From Sphingobium chungbukense (lineage in GTDB: Bacteria > Pseudomonadota > Alphaproteobacteria > Sphingomonadales > Sphingomonadaceae): 64,000 nucleotides of DNA. Under the pieces are notes generated by a model, which saw only the letters and a list, made by a program, of their open reading frames with translations, was not told the DNA's origin and did no database searches. Made by a program: the position numbers and the translations under genes. Of the stretch, positions 9,021 to 17,495 are shown one piece after another. The stretch covers positions 160,466 through 224,465 of the forward strand of contig NZ_LBIC01000010.1 of NCBI RefSeq assembly GCF_001005725.1, in the 5' to 3' direction. Positions within the stretch are counted from its first letter, which is position 1. The number at the start of each line of letters is the position of its first letter.

Positions 9021-9892
9021 CACGACTGCGCCTCCTGCAGCCACTTCTCGAGGAAGGCGCGCGGCCGATACCCTTCGAGCACGGCTCCATCGCTGCGAAC
9101 GATCACTGGTGTGCCGTTCAGCCCGTTGCGCTGCGCGAATGCTTCATTCGCATCGAGGCCCGATGTGTTGCAGGCCGGGCCAGCCTTGATCGGCTCCCCG
9201 GCATAGGCCGCATGAAGTGCCGCTTCACGATCCTTGGCGCAATAAACCCGATCGGCGACATCGCGACTCCCCAGGACGGAGATCGGACGCTCGACCACTC
9301 GCAGGTTCATCTCCTTGAGAACCCCAGTGAGAGCGCGGCAGTAGCTGCAGCGGAAGTCGGTGAAGACCGTGACGGTTCGACCAGCGGGATTGCCCCACAC
9401 GATCGCACCGTCTTGCGGCAAGCTTGAGAGAGACAGCGTGCGAGGCTTCGCAGGCGCAACCGGACGCTCAACCCGTGTCGGCGCGGCGGCCAGGCGCGTC
9501 GCGCCCTCCGCATCTCCTTCCTCTGCCATGGCGTTCGCCCGGGCAGCCGACCCCACCAGCATGTCGGGGTTCATCTCGAGCAACCGGGCAGCGGTCAGAT
9601 CCTGCCGGGTCTGCATGTCATAAATCCGGCCTATGACGAGATAGCGCGCGCTCGTATCGACATAGAACAGGTTCGCGCCGGCCGTGACCTCGCACAGCCC
9701 CGCGACCTTCCCGCAGTCCATCGCGGTCACGGGCGTCTTTGGCAGCCGCGCTTTCAGCAACGCCCTGACCCGGTCCTCTGGACTATCCGTGTCGGCCGCG
9801 AGCGCGATACCCGCCAGGCTCAGGCCAGCGACAGCAGCGACGAGGAGACGCGAGCGCCTCGTAAGCGAGCGAACACGATCAATTGCGAACAT
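9020..9892 (-). CDS. dsbC: DsbC-like periplasmic disulfide isomerase
   Basis: A 290-aa thiol:disulfide interchange protein. The ATG at 9892 has a good ribosome site (GGAGGG, spacing 5-6). A signal peptide spans residues 1-32, followed by a DsbC-type dimerisation domain (to about 110). A linker precedes the thioredoxin domain with active site C182-S-Y-C185 in FRCSYC and the cis-Pro motif GTPVIV. It probably folds the Cys-rich TraN and TraU. SXT/R391 and IncA/C operons also encode a DsbC between traB and traC. Confidence 0.93.
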   Translation of the reverse strand: MFAIDRVRSLTRRSRLLVAAVAGLSLAGIALAADTDSPEDRVRALLKARLPKTPVTAMDCGKVAGLCEVTAGANLFYVDTSARYLVIGRIYDMQTRQDLTAARLLEMNPDMLVGSAARANAMAEEGDAEGATRLAAAPTRVERPVAPAKPRTLSLSSLPQDGAIVWGNPAGRTVTVFTDFRCSYCRALTGVLKEMNLRVVERPISVLGSRDVADRVYCAKDREAALHAAYAGEPIKAGPACNTSGLDANEAFAQRNGLNGTPVIVRSDGAVLEGYRPRAFLEKWLQEAQS

Positions 9893-11204
9893 AGACACCC
9901 TCCAGGAAGACGATTTCGACGTCGATGCCGGTCGGCATTTCGATCACCGGCTGGTATTGCTCGGCCCGCTCGATCAGATATTTCGATACCATGTCGCCGG
10001 ATTGGGCGACGCCCTCCCCGAAACCGCCTTCGAGAATGTCTCCGGTCGAGAGCTTGGAACGCTGGCCGTTGGTGGCGATGTTGGTGCCCTGGAACACGCT
10101 GTTTGCGTTGGCCGAGAACCCCCGGCCAAAACCCCCGGCCAGTCCGGCGATGAACGCCTGGGTGACAAGCGATCCTTCGCGGGAAACGACCCGGCCGCGA
10201 ACGCCTGTCTTGCCACCAAAGGCGAGGAAGCCCTTTACCTCGGACACCGCATAGCGGCCGCCGGGCTGCGGACAGGTCATCTTCTGCAGCTTCACATAGA
10301 CCTTCTCGCTGGACAGATCCCCGCGCGCCGCGCCGTTGACCAGGCACCCCTCGATCTTCGTCGTGAGCAGCCGGCCATTCTGGTAGACCGACCGGGCCGG
10401 GCCGGTGACGCGCAGCACGACAGGCAGCGGATCGGTCTGGCTGTTGACCCCGGCGCTGGCATCGACCCCGACGATCACCTTGGCGCGCGCGAAGCTATTG
10501 GGCGGCAGGTAATTGACGCTGTCCGTATAGGTCGTGTTGCCCTTGGCCACGCGCGTCGCGTTGCCCGTCTCGGCGGTCGAGAAGTTGACGAGCTTCACTT
10601 CGCTCGCCCCGCCGATGCCCGCGCGGCCGGGCGTCCCTGCGGCCCCTTCCGGCCGCTGATAGGCTTGAGGTCCATTGGCGCCATAGAGAGCTGCTGGGCC
10701 GGGCGCCGGGGCCGGCGCAGTCTGGCGCTCGTTGATCTGTCGTCGGAGCTGTTCGTTCTCCGCCTGATAAGCGGAGAGCACGCGCTGGCCATCGGCCTGC
10801 ATCGCCTGGTTCTGGCCTTTGAGCGCCTCGACCTGCGCGGCCAACGTCTCGAGCCTTTGATTTTGGCCGTCGATCGATTTCAGCTGGTTTTCCGTTGACT
10901 GGAAGCGGTTCTCGGAGAGCGCCATCCACTCCTGCTGGGAGAGATTCCGGTTCACCAGATCCTTGGTGGAAACCGTGACCTCCGACACACCATCCTCACC
11001 GGACTTGGCGCCCTTGTCCTCGCCGCCGAATATCCAGAACGACGACAGGATCAGCCCTGTGCCCGCCGCACCCGCCAGAAGCAGCCGCTGCTTGCGCCGG
11101 ACCGCTTCATTACCGGCCAGGTCGCCGGACAAGGGGGAGACATCTTCGTCCGAGCCACCATCGAGGGCGGGACGCTTACGCTTCAGGATATCGAAAAGGG
11201 CCAT
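9879..11204 (-). CDS. traB: TraB, VirB10-like T4SS core component
   Basis: A 441-aa inner-membrane-anchored protein that reaches the outer membrane and links the core complex to energy. One membrane segment (about residues 38-56) is followed by a coiled coil (about 95-165), a Pro/Ala-rich linker, and a C-terminal VirB10-like beta domain. Signature segments are NSFARAKVIVGVDAS, EGCLVNGAARGDLSSE and a Gly-rich antenna region GLAGGFGRGFSAN. It lies four bases after traK and overlaps dsbC. Confidence 0.95.
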   Translation of the reverse strand: MALFDILKRKRPALDGGSDEDVSPLSGDLAGNEAVRRKQRLLLAGAAGTGLILSSFWIFGGEDKGAKSGEDGVSEVTVSTKDLVNRNLSQQEWMALSENRFQSTENQLKSIDGQNQRLETLAAQVEALKGQNQAMQADGQRVLSAYQAENEQLRRQINERQTAPAPAPGPAALYGANGPQAYQRPEGAAGTPGRAGIGGASEVKLVNFSTAETGNATRVAKGNTTYTDSVNYLPPNSFARAKVIVGVDASAGVNSQTDPLPVVLRVTGPARSVYQNGRLLTTKIEGCLVNGAARGDLSSEKVYVKLQKMTCPQPGGRYAVSEVKGFLAFGGKTGVRGRVVSREGSLVTQAFIAGLAGGFGRGFSANANSVFQGTNIATNGQRSKLSTGDILEGGFGEGVAQSGDMVSKYLIERAEQYQPVIEMPTGIDVEIVFLEGVYVRN

Positions 11205-11208
11205 GTCC

Positions 11209-12009
11209 TCACCTTGTGTTCCGGGAAACGAGGTAGGCAGTCGTGACCCTGCCCGGTGCGAGCTTGCGCTCGGCGATCGACACGGCCAGCGCGCTCGCGG
11301 GCGCGACCGTAGCTTCGGTCAGCTCGACGTCGGCGGGGCCCTTGTTCTCGATCCGCAGAACCTTGCCGTTGAGTTCCGCTCCCCGGTATTCCGCGATCAT
11401 CTGCACCTTGAGGGTGCCTACATAGACGGGCCGCAAAGCGCGCTGGCGCATCTCGTATCCGTCGACGACGCCGTTCGAATACATGGCCTGCACCAGGTCG
11501 ATCGCAGCGTCCTGCGGGCCCGGCCTTTCGGCGGGGGCATTCTCCGCGGCGCGTTCATTCGCGATCGCGGGGTTCGACACGAAAACCTGAGCAGCCTGAT
11601 CCCCGCTGATCCGACACACGAATTTGTAGACGTAGCCGCGCTTGCTGGTGGCGAAGAACGACAGTGCCGGCTTCGTGAACCCGTCCGGGACCGAAAGGTA
11701 GATGTCGCCTCGGACGGGCTCGTTGACGACGGAAAAATCGTCCGTCGGATTGCCGGTCGAGATTTTCGACACCGACGCGAACTCATCCTCGACAAGGCTG
11801 ATGCGCGTGAGATCCTTTGCGGAAGCCGTGCAATCCACTTGGCTGCTGTCGGATGCCATGAGCGTCTGGTCCGCCCAGGCGGGCCCCGCCGCGAGAAAGA
11901 CAGCCGCGGCGATCAGTCCCGCGCCCAGACCGCGGCTCACATGGCACTGGATGCGCGAGAGGAAAGCCGTGCCCGTGGCGGCACAGCCGATGACATAGAC
12001 CGACATCAC
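11209..12009 (-). CDS. traK: TraK, VirB9-like T4SS core component
   Basis: A 266-aa periplasmic/outer-membrane core protein that bridges TraV and TraB. The start at 12009 overlaps traE (ATGA). The N-terminus is unusually long: about 45 residues precede the AWA-D cleavage site, so an internal start is possible. The mature part has beta-rich repeats and the C-terminal MIAEYRGAELNGKVLRIEN motif typical of TraK. Confidence 0.9.
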   Translation of the reverse strand: MMSVYVIGCAATGTAFLSRIQCHVSRGLGAGLIAAAVFLAAGPAWADQTLMASDSSQVDCTASAKDLTRISLVEDEFASVSKISTGNPTDDFSVVNEPVRGDIYLSVPDGFTKPALSFFATSKRGYVYKFVCRISGDQAAQVFVSNPAIANERAAENAPAERPGPQDAAIDLVQAMYSNGVVDGYEMRQRALRPVYVGTLKVQMIAEYRGAELNGKVLRIENKGPADVELTEATVAPASALAVSIAERKLAPGRVTTAYLVSRNTR

Positions 12010-12572
12010 TCTCCCTTCCCCTTTTCAGCCGTCACCATGCCGAAGCCGATCAGCTTCAGGGACAGGCCGGAATATTTCCAATCGTAGCGAAAGGTCCGGC
12101 TCTCGTTCGAAACAACCTTGTTGCCGACCACGGTGTGCAGATTGCCGGAGACCTCCGAGTGAAGACCCTTGGTGTCGAGTTCCATCTTCTCGATGGTGAA
12201 AAACTGGGAGATCGACGACCCGCGCTGCTCATTCACGATCTTGAGCAGATCGCCCTTGATCCTGCCCTGGGCTTCGGGGGCGGCGATATCGAGTACCGAG
12301 TTCATCCAGTATTCGAGATTCTGCGGGCTGCGATTGAGTGTGAGCACGACCGTATCGCGCGTCACCATCTCGAGATATTCGCGGCTCACTCCCGCCGAGC
12401 TCACCGTGATGGGCGAGCGCAGGATCGGTTGCAACACGACTTCCCGATCGCGCGACACCGTGAAGGTGAGCAGCAATATGGAAAGCGCGGAAAGTGCGGC
12501 TGCGACGACCGCCAGGATATTCCGCTGTCGGAGCACGCGCTGGCTGTGCGAATGGCTATAGGAAAGTTCCAT
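12006..12572 (-). CDS. traE: TraE, VirB5-position T4SS membrane protein
   Basis: A 188-aa bitopic inner-membrane protein (anchor about residues 19-40) with a periplasmic domain, required for F-type pilus assembly. The family is recognised from its length, the N-terminal anchor, the FRYDW and LIGFGM blocks near the C-terminus, and its fixed place between traL and traK. It is one base from traL and overlaps traK. Confidence 0.93.
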   Translation of the reverse strand: MELSYSHSHSQRVLRQRNILAVVAAALSALSILLLTFTVSRDREVVLQPILRSPITVSSAGVSREYLEMVTRDTVVLTLNRSPQNLEYWMNSVLDIAAPEAQGRIKGDLLKIVNEQRGSSISQFFTIEKMELDTKGLHSEVSGNLHTVVGNKVVSNESRTFRYDWKYSGLSLKLIGFGMVTAEKGKGE

Positions 12573-12573
12573 C

Positions 12574-12861
12574 TCAGCCCGCCATCAACCGAAGGTACGA
12601 GGGTGGCGTGGCTCTCAAGCCGGTGAAGCCGGCCGGAAGATGCCAATAGGCCAGATGGAGCAGCCACGACATGGCCCGGCCCGCCTTAGCTTTTCTGAGA
12701 CCCCACCAGCCCGCACCCGAAAGCGCTACGCCAATGAGGATATGCTGAGACAGGATCCCCCATGCGAAGGGAATGACCATCGCCAGGAACTCATCCAGGG
12801 TCCACAGCCCGATCAGCTCGGGATCATCCAGATGAGTTGGGATGACGTATTTGTCCGCCAT
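12574..12861 (-). CDS. traL: TraL, small T4SS membrane protein
   Basis: A 95-aa protein with two membrane helices (about residues 22-55), a basic loop and the conserved WLLHLAYWHLP motif of TraL (VirB3-like). The start MADKYVIPTHLDDPE matches the family N-terminus, which recognises the IP-x-hL-D pattern. It lies 58 bases after the pilin gene and one base before traE. Confidence 0.93.
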   Translation of the reverse strand: MADKYVIPTHLDDPELIGLWTLDEFLAMVIPFAWGILSQHILIGVALSGAGWWGLRKAKAGRAMSWLLHLAYWHLPAGFTGLRATPPSYLRLMAG

Positions 12862-12919
12862 TGCACCACCCTCTCCTTGGATCGGCCGAAGCTGCTACTT
12901 CGTCCGATCGCGGGATTGC

Positions 12920-13240
12920 TCAGATCGTCGCCGTCACCGTGGACGTGACGATCGGAATGCCGGTTCCGGCGCCGACACCGACCCCGACCGGGATGGCGAT
13001 CTGCCCCATGGAGAAGCGGCCCGATGCCAAGGCCACGATGCCGCCGGCGAGGGACAGCACCGTGATGATCTTTCCGCCCGATCCCTCGAGGAAGTCGGTG
13101 AACTTGGTGAGCGCGGTATCGAAGGTGTTGTCGGTGCCGGCGAAGGCCGGGCCCGCGAACCAGAAGAAGGCGAACACGAGCGCGACGATGGCGATGATCG
13201 CCAGCTCCGTGCGCCCACTCTTTTTGAGGACTGACTGCAT
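12920..13240 (-). CDS. traA: TraA-like propilin
   Basis: A 106-aa small hydrophobic protein at the head of the operon. The ATG at 13240 follows a ribosome site AAGGAAA. A leader of about 33 residues ends at PAFAG, which fits cleavage by a signal peptidase such as the TraF-like enzyme here. Two hydrophobic helices remain (about residues 54-72 and 80-100), joined by a short basic loop, the topology of F-type pilins. The TraA call rests on size, topology and position. Sequence identity to F TraA is not evident by eye. Confidence 0.8.
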   Translation of the reverse strand: MQSVLKKSGRTELAIIAIVALVFAFFWFAGPAFAGTDNTFDTALTKFTDFLEGSGGKIITVLSLAGGIVALASGRFSMGQIAIPVGVGVGAGTGIPIVTSTVTATI

Positions 13241-13592
13241 GGTGGGGTTTCCTTCACATGAGACGCGACGGATCCGCGCCCAAGCAAAGGGTGGTCGGAC
13301 GTCCCCAGCGCTCGCAACGGGGCGCTGTTCAACTCCCGTCAAAGCGGCGATCTTTTTTCGTGATTCTCCTTTTTCGTTGCTGCAACCGGGGCGCGGTGCC
13401 CCGAAAAAGGGGGTGTTGCGCCCGTACAGGAAGGGCAGAACGACCGTGATCACGGGGCATGCCGCCCCGCAATTGGGGACACACCGCAATCCTGATTGAG
13501 TCGGACGCAAATTTGTCGGATATTAATGCCTTCTCGGTTCATAACCGCAGTAGCAGGACCAGGCTTTCGATCGGGCTTGTTATGGATCGCAA
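13241..13592. promoter_or_regulatory. Non-coding head of the tra operon
   Basis: About 350 bases between the pilin gene and the divergent small gene. No convincing gene is present. A short GC hairpin (CGGGGC-GCGGT-GCCCCG, 13387-13403) lies about 150 bases upstream of the pilin start, next to an A-run on the plus strand. The region must hold the promoter of the transfer operon, but I cannot point to clear -35/-10 boxes. Confidence 0.4.
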
Positions 13593-14054
13593 TTGCAGGA
13601 CGTGGGCACTATGGGCGCCGCAGACTCACGAGACGTTACCCTCGACATCTCCGAGCCCCTATTTCGGCTGACCTCCGAAAGTATCCGTCTGCATTCAAAC
13701 GAAACCCTACGGCATCAAACCCTTTCGAGTTTGATTGATCATAGAAGCTCGCGGGGTCCAAAGATCAGTGGCCATGATTCCGGGACACTAAAGGAGCATC
13801 TTCACTCCATCCCATCAGGCGGGAGCATTCGCTTGACCCTCAATATCTCAAAGACCAGCGCTCAGGGCCTTGATGAAGTGAAGAATTTGCTTAGCAGGCG
13901 CCTGGATTCAGAACTAACTGTCGCTGACGCTATATCGTTGCTCTTGTTCGATTATGTGGTCGAACAAAAGACCGCGCGCGTCATGGAAAAGCTCGATTCT
14001 CACGAATCGGTCTCGAGCGGGCAGAATGGATTCACAAACGGCGGGTGGAATTAA
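13593..14054 (+). CDS. Putative small ribbon-helix-helix-like protein divergent from the tra operon
   Basis: A 153-aa hypothetical protein. The N-terminal half is low in recognisable structure. Residues about 77-135 begin IRLTLNISKTSAQGLDEVKN, followed by helices LLSRRLD and VADAISLLLFDYVV. This beta-helix-helix pattern resembles ribbon-helix-helix DNA-binding proteins such as TraY/Arc, which regulate tra operons and nick oriT in F. That role is inference from pattern and position. The start is uncertain: an ATG at 13611 is also possible. Base composition is lower in GC than the tra genes. Confidence 0.45.
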   Translation: MQDVGTMGAADSRDVTLDISEPLFRLTSESIRLHSNETLRHQTLSSLIDHRSSRGPKISGHDSGTLKEHLHSIPSGGSIRLTLNISKTSAQGLDEVKNLLSRRLDSELTVADAISLLLFDYVVEQKTARVMEKLDSHESVSSGQNGFTNGGWN

Positions 14055-14207
14055 GCGGCTTTCTCTACAATGTCTTAGCGACCGCATCATGATCCTGTCT
14101 GGTGCAGACCGGGCTTGCATTGCCGAATCGCCTATGATTGTCTCTCCCAATCCGTTCGGCACTGGGAGATTGAAATGTCATCTCTTGCCAAGGTGGGGGA
14201 GTGATTC

Positions 14208-14702
14208 GTGGAGGCCGTCGAAGGAGACGAGCTCGAGCGGGACTATATACCCCTGATCCTGCAAACCATGGCGGCGCGAGACACCGCCCAGCGTAAGCTT
14301 GCGCTCCTGACAGGCATCAACAAATCCCGGCTTGGCCTCCTCCTTCATAGCGACCCGAACAAGCGGTCGATCATGACGCAGCCGGAGCTTGAGAAGATCC
14401 TTCGCGCGCTCGGCACCAACATCCTGCAGGCCTACATCTGCATCGAAACCTTCAAAGGCTTTGAACCGCCCGAAAAGGACCGTTATGCCACGGTCATCGC
14501 CATGCTCTGCGAAATGTTCGTCGGCCTGCCGCGCAAGATCATCGAGGCCCTCGACGAGATCAACGGCATCGACGGCTCCGAAGTAAAACGAGACTGGGGC
14601 GTGCCCTTGCAGAAGGCCGTCGTGAAGCGCGTGGCGGAGGAAGTCGTGAAAATCCGCGAGCGACGCGCCAGGATCACCGACGGCGATGAATTCCAGATTT
14701 AG
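14208..14702 (+). CDS. XRE-like helix-turn-helix regulator
   Basis: A 164-aa protein with a GTG start at 14208 preceded by GGGGGA. Residues about 24-70 carry a helix-turn-helix pattern: RKLALLTGINKSRLGLLLH, then QPELEKILRALG. The rest is helical with a charged C-terminus. It probably regulates the adjoining conjugation genes, but no target site could be assigned. I do not recognise a named plasmid family. Confidence 0.6.
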   Translation: MEAVEGDELERDYIPLILQTMAARDTAQRKLALLTGINKSRLGLLLHSDPNKRSIMTQPELEKILRALGTNILQAYICIETFKGFEPPEKDRYATVIAMLCEMFVGLPRKIIEALDEINGIDGSEVKRDWGVPLQKAVVKRVAEEVVKIRERRARITDGDEFQI

Positions 14703-14751
14703 GCGCGGTCAGGCTATCGCCAGAATATCGTCGGCCGGCGGCCATCCAGTC

Positions 14752-15690
14752 CTAGAACGCCGACACGGTAGCCATCCGCCCTGTCGGGCGCGCCGGTCCC
14801 CGAGGAGGTGTCGCGACCTGCGGCAGGACGATCGCGCGCCGCTGAAATCCGCTCAATCGCGACCAGTTGAACAGCACATTGTCGACATAGTCGCGCGTCT
14901 GGGAGATCTGCGGCACAAGGCCGTTCCGAACCCTGCCAGGCCCCGCATTATAGGCTGCCAGCGCAAGGTGGTACTGGCCGAAATGGTCGAGTTGCTGGCG
15001 CAGATATTTCGCTCCGCCCCAAAGATTTTCCTCCACCTGGTAGCGGTTCACTCCCAGCCCGGCCGCTGTGCCCGCCATCAATTGGGTCAACCCGAAGGCG
15101 TTCCTTGGCGAGAAGACGTTGGCCCGATAGCGGCTTTCCCGAATGATCATCGCATCGAACAGACCGACCGGGATGCCATGCTCGCACGCAATGTTGCTCA
15201 TCAGAGCATAATATCCGGCCCGCCGATCTTCTGCGTCGGGCTCGAGGAAGCCGGTGGGCCTATAAGGCACAGCCGCGCAGCCCGGAACGAAGCGCGGCGC
15301 GGCAGCGGAAACCATGGCGCCGCCACGCATCCACAGAGGCACGGGAATCGCGGTCATTGCGGGAACCGTACCGTCGATCGGCGCGGCAGAGAGCGGCGCA
15401 TCGCCGGAATCCCCTCCATTCTCCGGCAGTGCCCTGAAGCTGTCGGCCATCTGAAATTCGACCCAGCGCCGGCTGAGATCATGAACGCGAAAGTCCGGTG
15501 GTATCGCTCGATCCGGCGTCCCCGATACCGGCGGGGCGCTGTCCTCGACGCTCGTCGCTTCTCTCGGTGCGGAAGAACCGCCCATCGAGATCAACTCGAC
15601 GCTGCGCGCGAGCCGGGTCGGCCCGGCAGCTTCTCCGTTACCCGCCCAACTGGTCGCTACCACCGCGACCGCGATCAAACCTGCCCGCAT
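14752..15690 (-). CDS. Lytic transglycosylase (SLT domain), conjugation-associated
   Basis: A 312-aa exported peptidoglycan lytic transglycosylase. The ATG at 15690 has a strong GGAGGTG ribosome site. A signal peptide is followed by about 130 residues of Pro/Ala-rich linker. The SLT domain starts near residue 170: catalytic Glu in IIRESRYR (E185), then NAFGLTQLM, LWGGAKYL and LALAAYNAGPGRV, all classic GEWL-fold motifs. Such enzymes open the wall for T4SS assembly (VirB1/P19 role). It is separated from the tra operon by the two small regulators. Confidence 0.92.
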   Translation of the reverse strand: MRAGLIAVAVVATSWAGNGEAAGPTRLARSVELISMGGSSAPREATSVEDSAPPVSGTPDRAIPPDFRVHDLSRRWVEFQMADSFRALPENGGDSGDAPLSAAPIDGTVPAMTAIPVPLWMRGGAMVSAAAPRFVPGCAAVPYRPTGFLEPDAEDRRAGYYALMSNIACEHGIPVGLFDAMIIRESRYRANVFSPRNAFGLTQLMAGTAAGLGVNRYQVEENLWGGAKYLRQQLDHFGQYHLALAAYNAGPGRVRNGLVPQISQTRDYVDNVLFNWSRLSGFQRRAIVLPQVATPPRGPARPTGRMATVSAF

Positions 15691-15800
15691 AAGCACCTCC
15701 CAAATCCAGGACGGGATAAGTGGAGTGCATGCCATCCAAGGTTGTCAATCCGGCCGCCGGACCGCGAAGGACGTGTTCCGGCCTCTCCTGAGCCCTGCCC

Positions 15801-17096
15801 ATGTGGTTGATTGCGCGCCACACCAACGGGCTCGGATCCGGCCGCATCCCCCTCCCACTTCCGGTGCGCGAAGCTCTGGTTCGCTGGTATGTCGGTCTTG
15901 GCAGCCGCGGAGACGAAGAGGCCGGCATCATGCTCGTCCAGCAGGCCCGTATCGGCGAGAAATGGCTCGCATGCGATTGCCTCGGACCGGACGAGCCACC
16001 TCCGATCCTGACACCGGCATTCCTGTCGGAGGCGGAAACCTATTATCTTCGCCGGCTCACCAGTGCCAGCCGCCCCGAACATCATCCAAGCTGCCCTTTC
16101 TGCCGCGAGCAGGCGACCAACCGATTGAGCGAGGTTCGATCGCACAGCACACCTGCAGAACCGCCGATGGGCTATTTCGAGGTGCTGCGCCCAGCGCCGG
16201 AGAAGCTGGCCCAGATGCCGGAAGAGGACAGCAGCGATGACCGGACGCGCCAGGGCTCCGTCCCTCGCCTCGCGCGACTGCTCTGGCGTTTGCTCTCAAT
16301 CTCCGGCCTCAACCGGTGCCCGCCGCTGAGCGAAGACCATATGGATCATTCGATCAGCGATGAATTCCGGATATTGTCGGCCACGGCGGCAAAGGTCGAA
16401 ATCGCGCCAGGGATCGAGCTCGGCCGAGCCTTCTGGACCCATGCACAGGCGCTCCACAGCAAACGGGTCTATGCCAGCCTCCGCGAGATTGCCCGCCGCT
16501 GGCCGCGGGGCCATGCACCTCAGGCATTCCTGGCCCTTTTCGCGCAGCAGTTCCGCGGTGCGACAATCGAGGTCGCCGGTGCCGAGCCGGTCGTGATCGC
16601 CAACCGTGTGCAATCGCCTTCGGTGCGCGGCAACATCATTAAAGGCCCCTATCTGGTCCTTATCGTGGCCGGGCAATATCCCGAGGCGCATGGATACGCG
16701 CCACTTCGGGCCTATGCGCAGCCGATCCTGTCGGGCCGGCGGTTCATTCCCGTTGATTCCGAATTCGAACGCGCTGTGCTGCGCGACCTGATCAAGCTCC
16801 GCGCAGCATTCGACAGCTATGGCATCGACCTTGCGATCGAGAAGCCCGTGTTCGACATGCTGACGCCGATCGGCCCCTGCCGACCTGATTTCCTTCTCGA
16901 AGCCCGGTCGAGATCCACGGGCGAAATCCGACAGCTCGTGATCGAAGCGATGGGATCGGATGACGAGGCCTACCTCCTCTCGAAGGCCGTCACACACCCG
17001 AGAATGGAACAGCTCGGTCCGCTGGTCTGCGTGTCACCGCTTGATCTCGAGCATGGCCGCATCGCATCGATGGCCCTGCGCGGGTTCGGACTCTAG
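15801..17096 (+). CDS. DUF1173-like element protein with a nuclease-like C-terminal motif
   Basis: A 431-aa protein of unknown function. A Cys pair occurs near residue 58-60 (CDC) and CPFCREQ near residue 98. The C-terminal quarter holds PCRPDFLLEARS followed 13 residues later by LVIEAMG. This recalls a PD-(D/E)xK nuclease core, although the usual final Lys is replaced. I tentatively place it in DUF1173, a family often carried by proteobacterial conjugative elements. The family name is from memory and unsure. The start at 15801 is the first ATG, and the gene is divergent from the transglycosylase. Confidence 0.6.
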   Translation: MWLIARHTNGLGSGRIPLPLPVREALVRWYVGLGSRGDEEAGIMLVQQARIGEKWLACDCLGPDEPPPILTPAFLSEAETYYLRRLTSASRPEHHPSCPFCREQATNRLSEVRSHSTPAEPPMGYFEVLRPAPEKLAQMPEEDSSDDRTRQGSVPRLARLLWRLLSISGLNRCPPLSEDHMDHSISDEFRILSATAAKVEIAPGIELGRAFWTHAQALHSKRVYASLREIARRWPRGHAPQAFLALFAQQFRGATIEVAGAEPVVIANRVQSPSVRGNIIKGPYLVLIVAGQYPEAHGYAPLRAYAQPILSGRRFIPVDSEFERAVLRDLIKLRAAFDSYGIDLAIEKPVFDMLTPIGPCRPDFLLEARSRSTGEIRQLVIEAMGSDDEAYLLSKAVTHPRMEQLGPLVCVSPLDLEHGRIASMALRGFGL

Positions 17097-17362
17097 CGCC
17101 AGTTCATCGAGCCAGCGAACAGGATGACGATCGCGAGAGTCACGGGCATAGAGGTCAAATAGAGTTTCTGCCAACGCCACCAGGTTCGCGGGACGAACAG
17201 AACTGCCGCCTTCAAGGACGTCACCGCAACCCAGCTACGCTCGCGGTAAACCGCGCACAGCACCATCCCGCTTGAGAGCGCAAACGCCATTACGCAGCAG
17301 ATCCCCGTCGCGAGATATAATGCCATCCAGTTGGCGGCTTCGACTGGCGTGAGTTGACCCAT
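17093..17362 (-). CDS. Small membrane protein, hypothetical
   Basis: An 89-aa protein with three hydrophobic stretches (about residues 12-35, 45-58 and 70-85). It starts at the ATG at 17362 (MGQLTPVEAANW). It overlaps the tail of the convergent DUF1173-like gene by four bases. I recognise no family. It may be a conjugation or entry-exclusion type membrane protein, but nothing in the sequence proves that. Confidence 0.45.
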   Translation of the reverse strand: MGQLTPVEAANWMALYLATGICCVMAFALSSGMVLCAVYRERSWVAVTSLKAAVLFVPRTWWRWQKLYLTSMPVTLAIVILFAGSMNWR

Positions 17363-17495
17363 ATCGGTTCCATCACATGGGGAGCCTAGTTCGCGCTAAA
17401 CCTAGCGCTGCAACATCGCCCAGGCAATCGGAGCACCAAATGGGCGGCGCCTTCTCAAGGATAATACCAAACGTGCATCGCCTGTGCAGGCAAAA

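Noticed and set aside
13387..13403. GC hairpin next to an A-run as a terminator
   Set aside because: The A-run follows on the plus strand and no T-run is downstream in either reading direction, so an intrinsic terminator is not supported.
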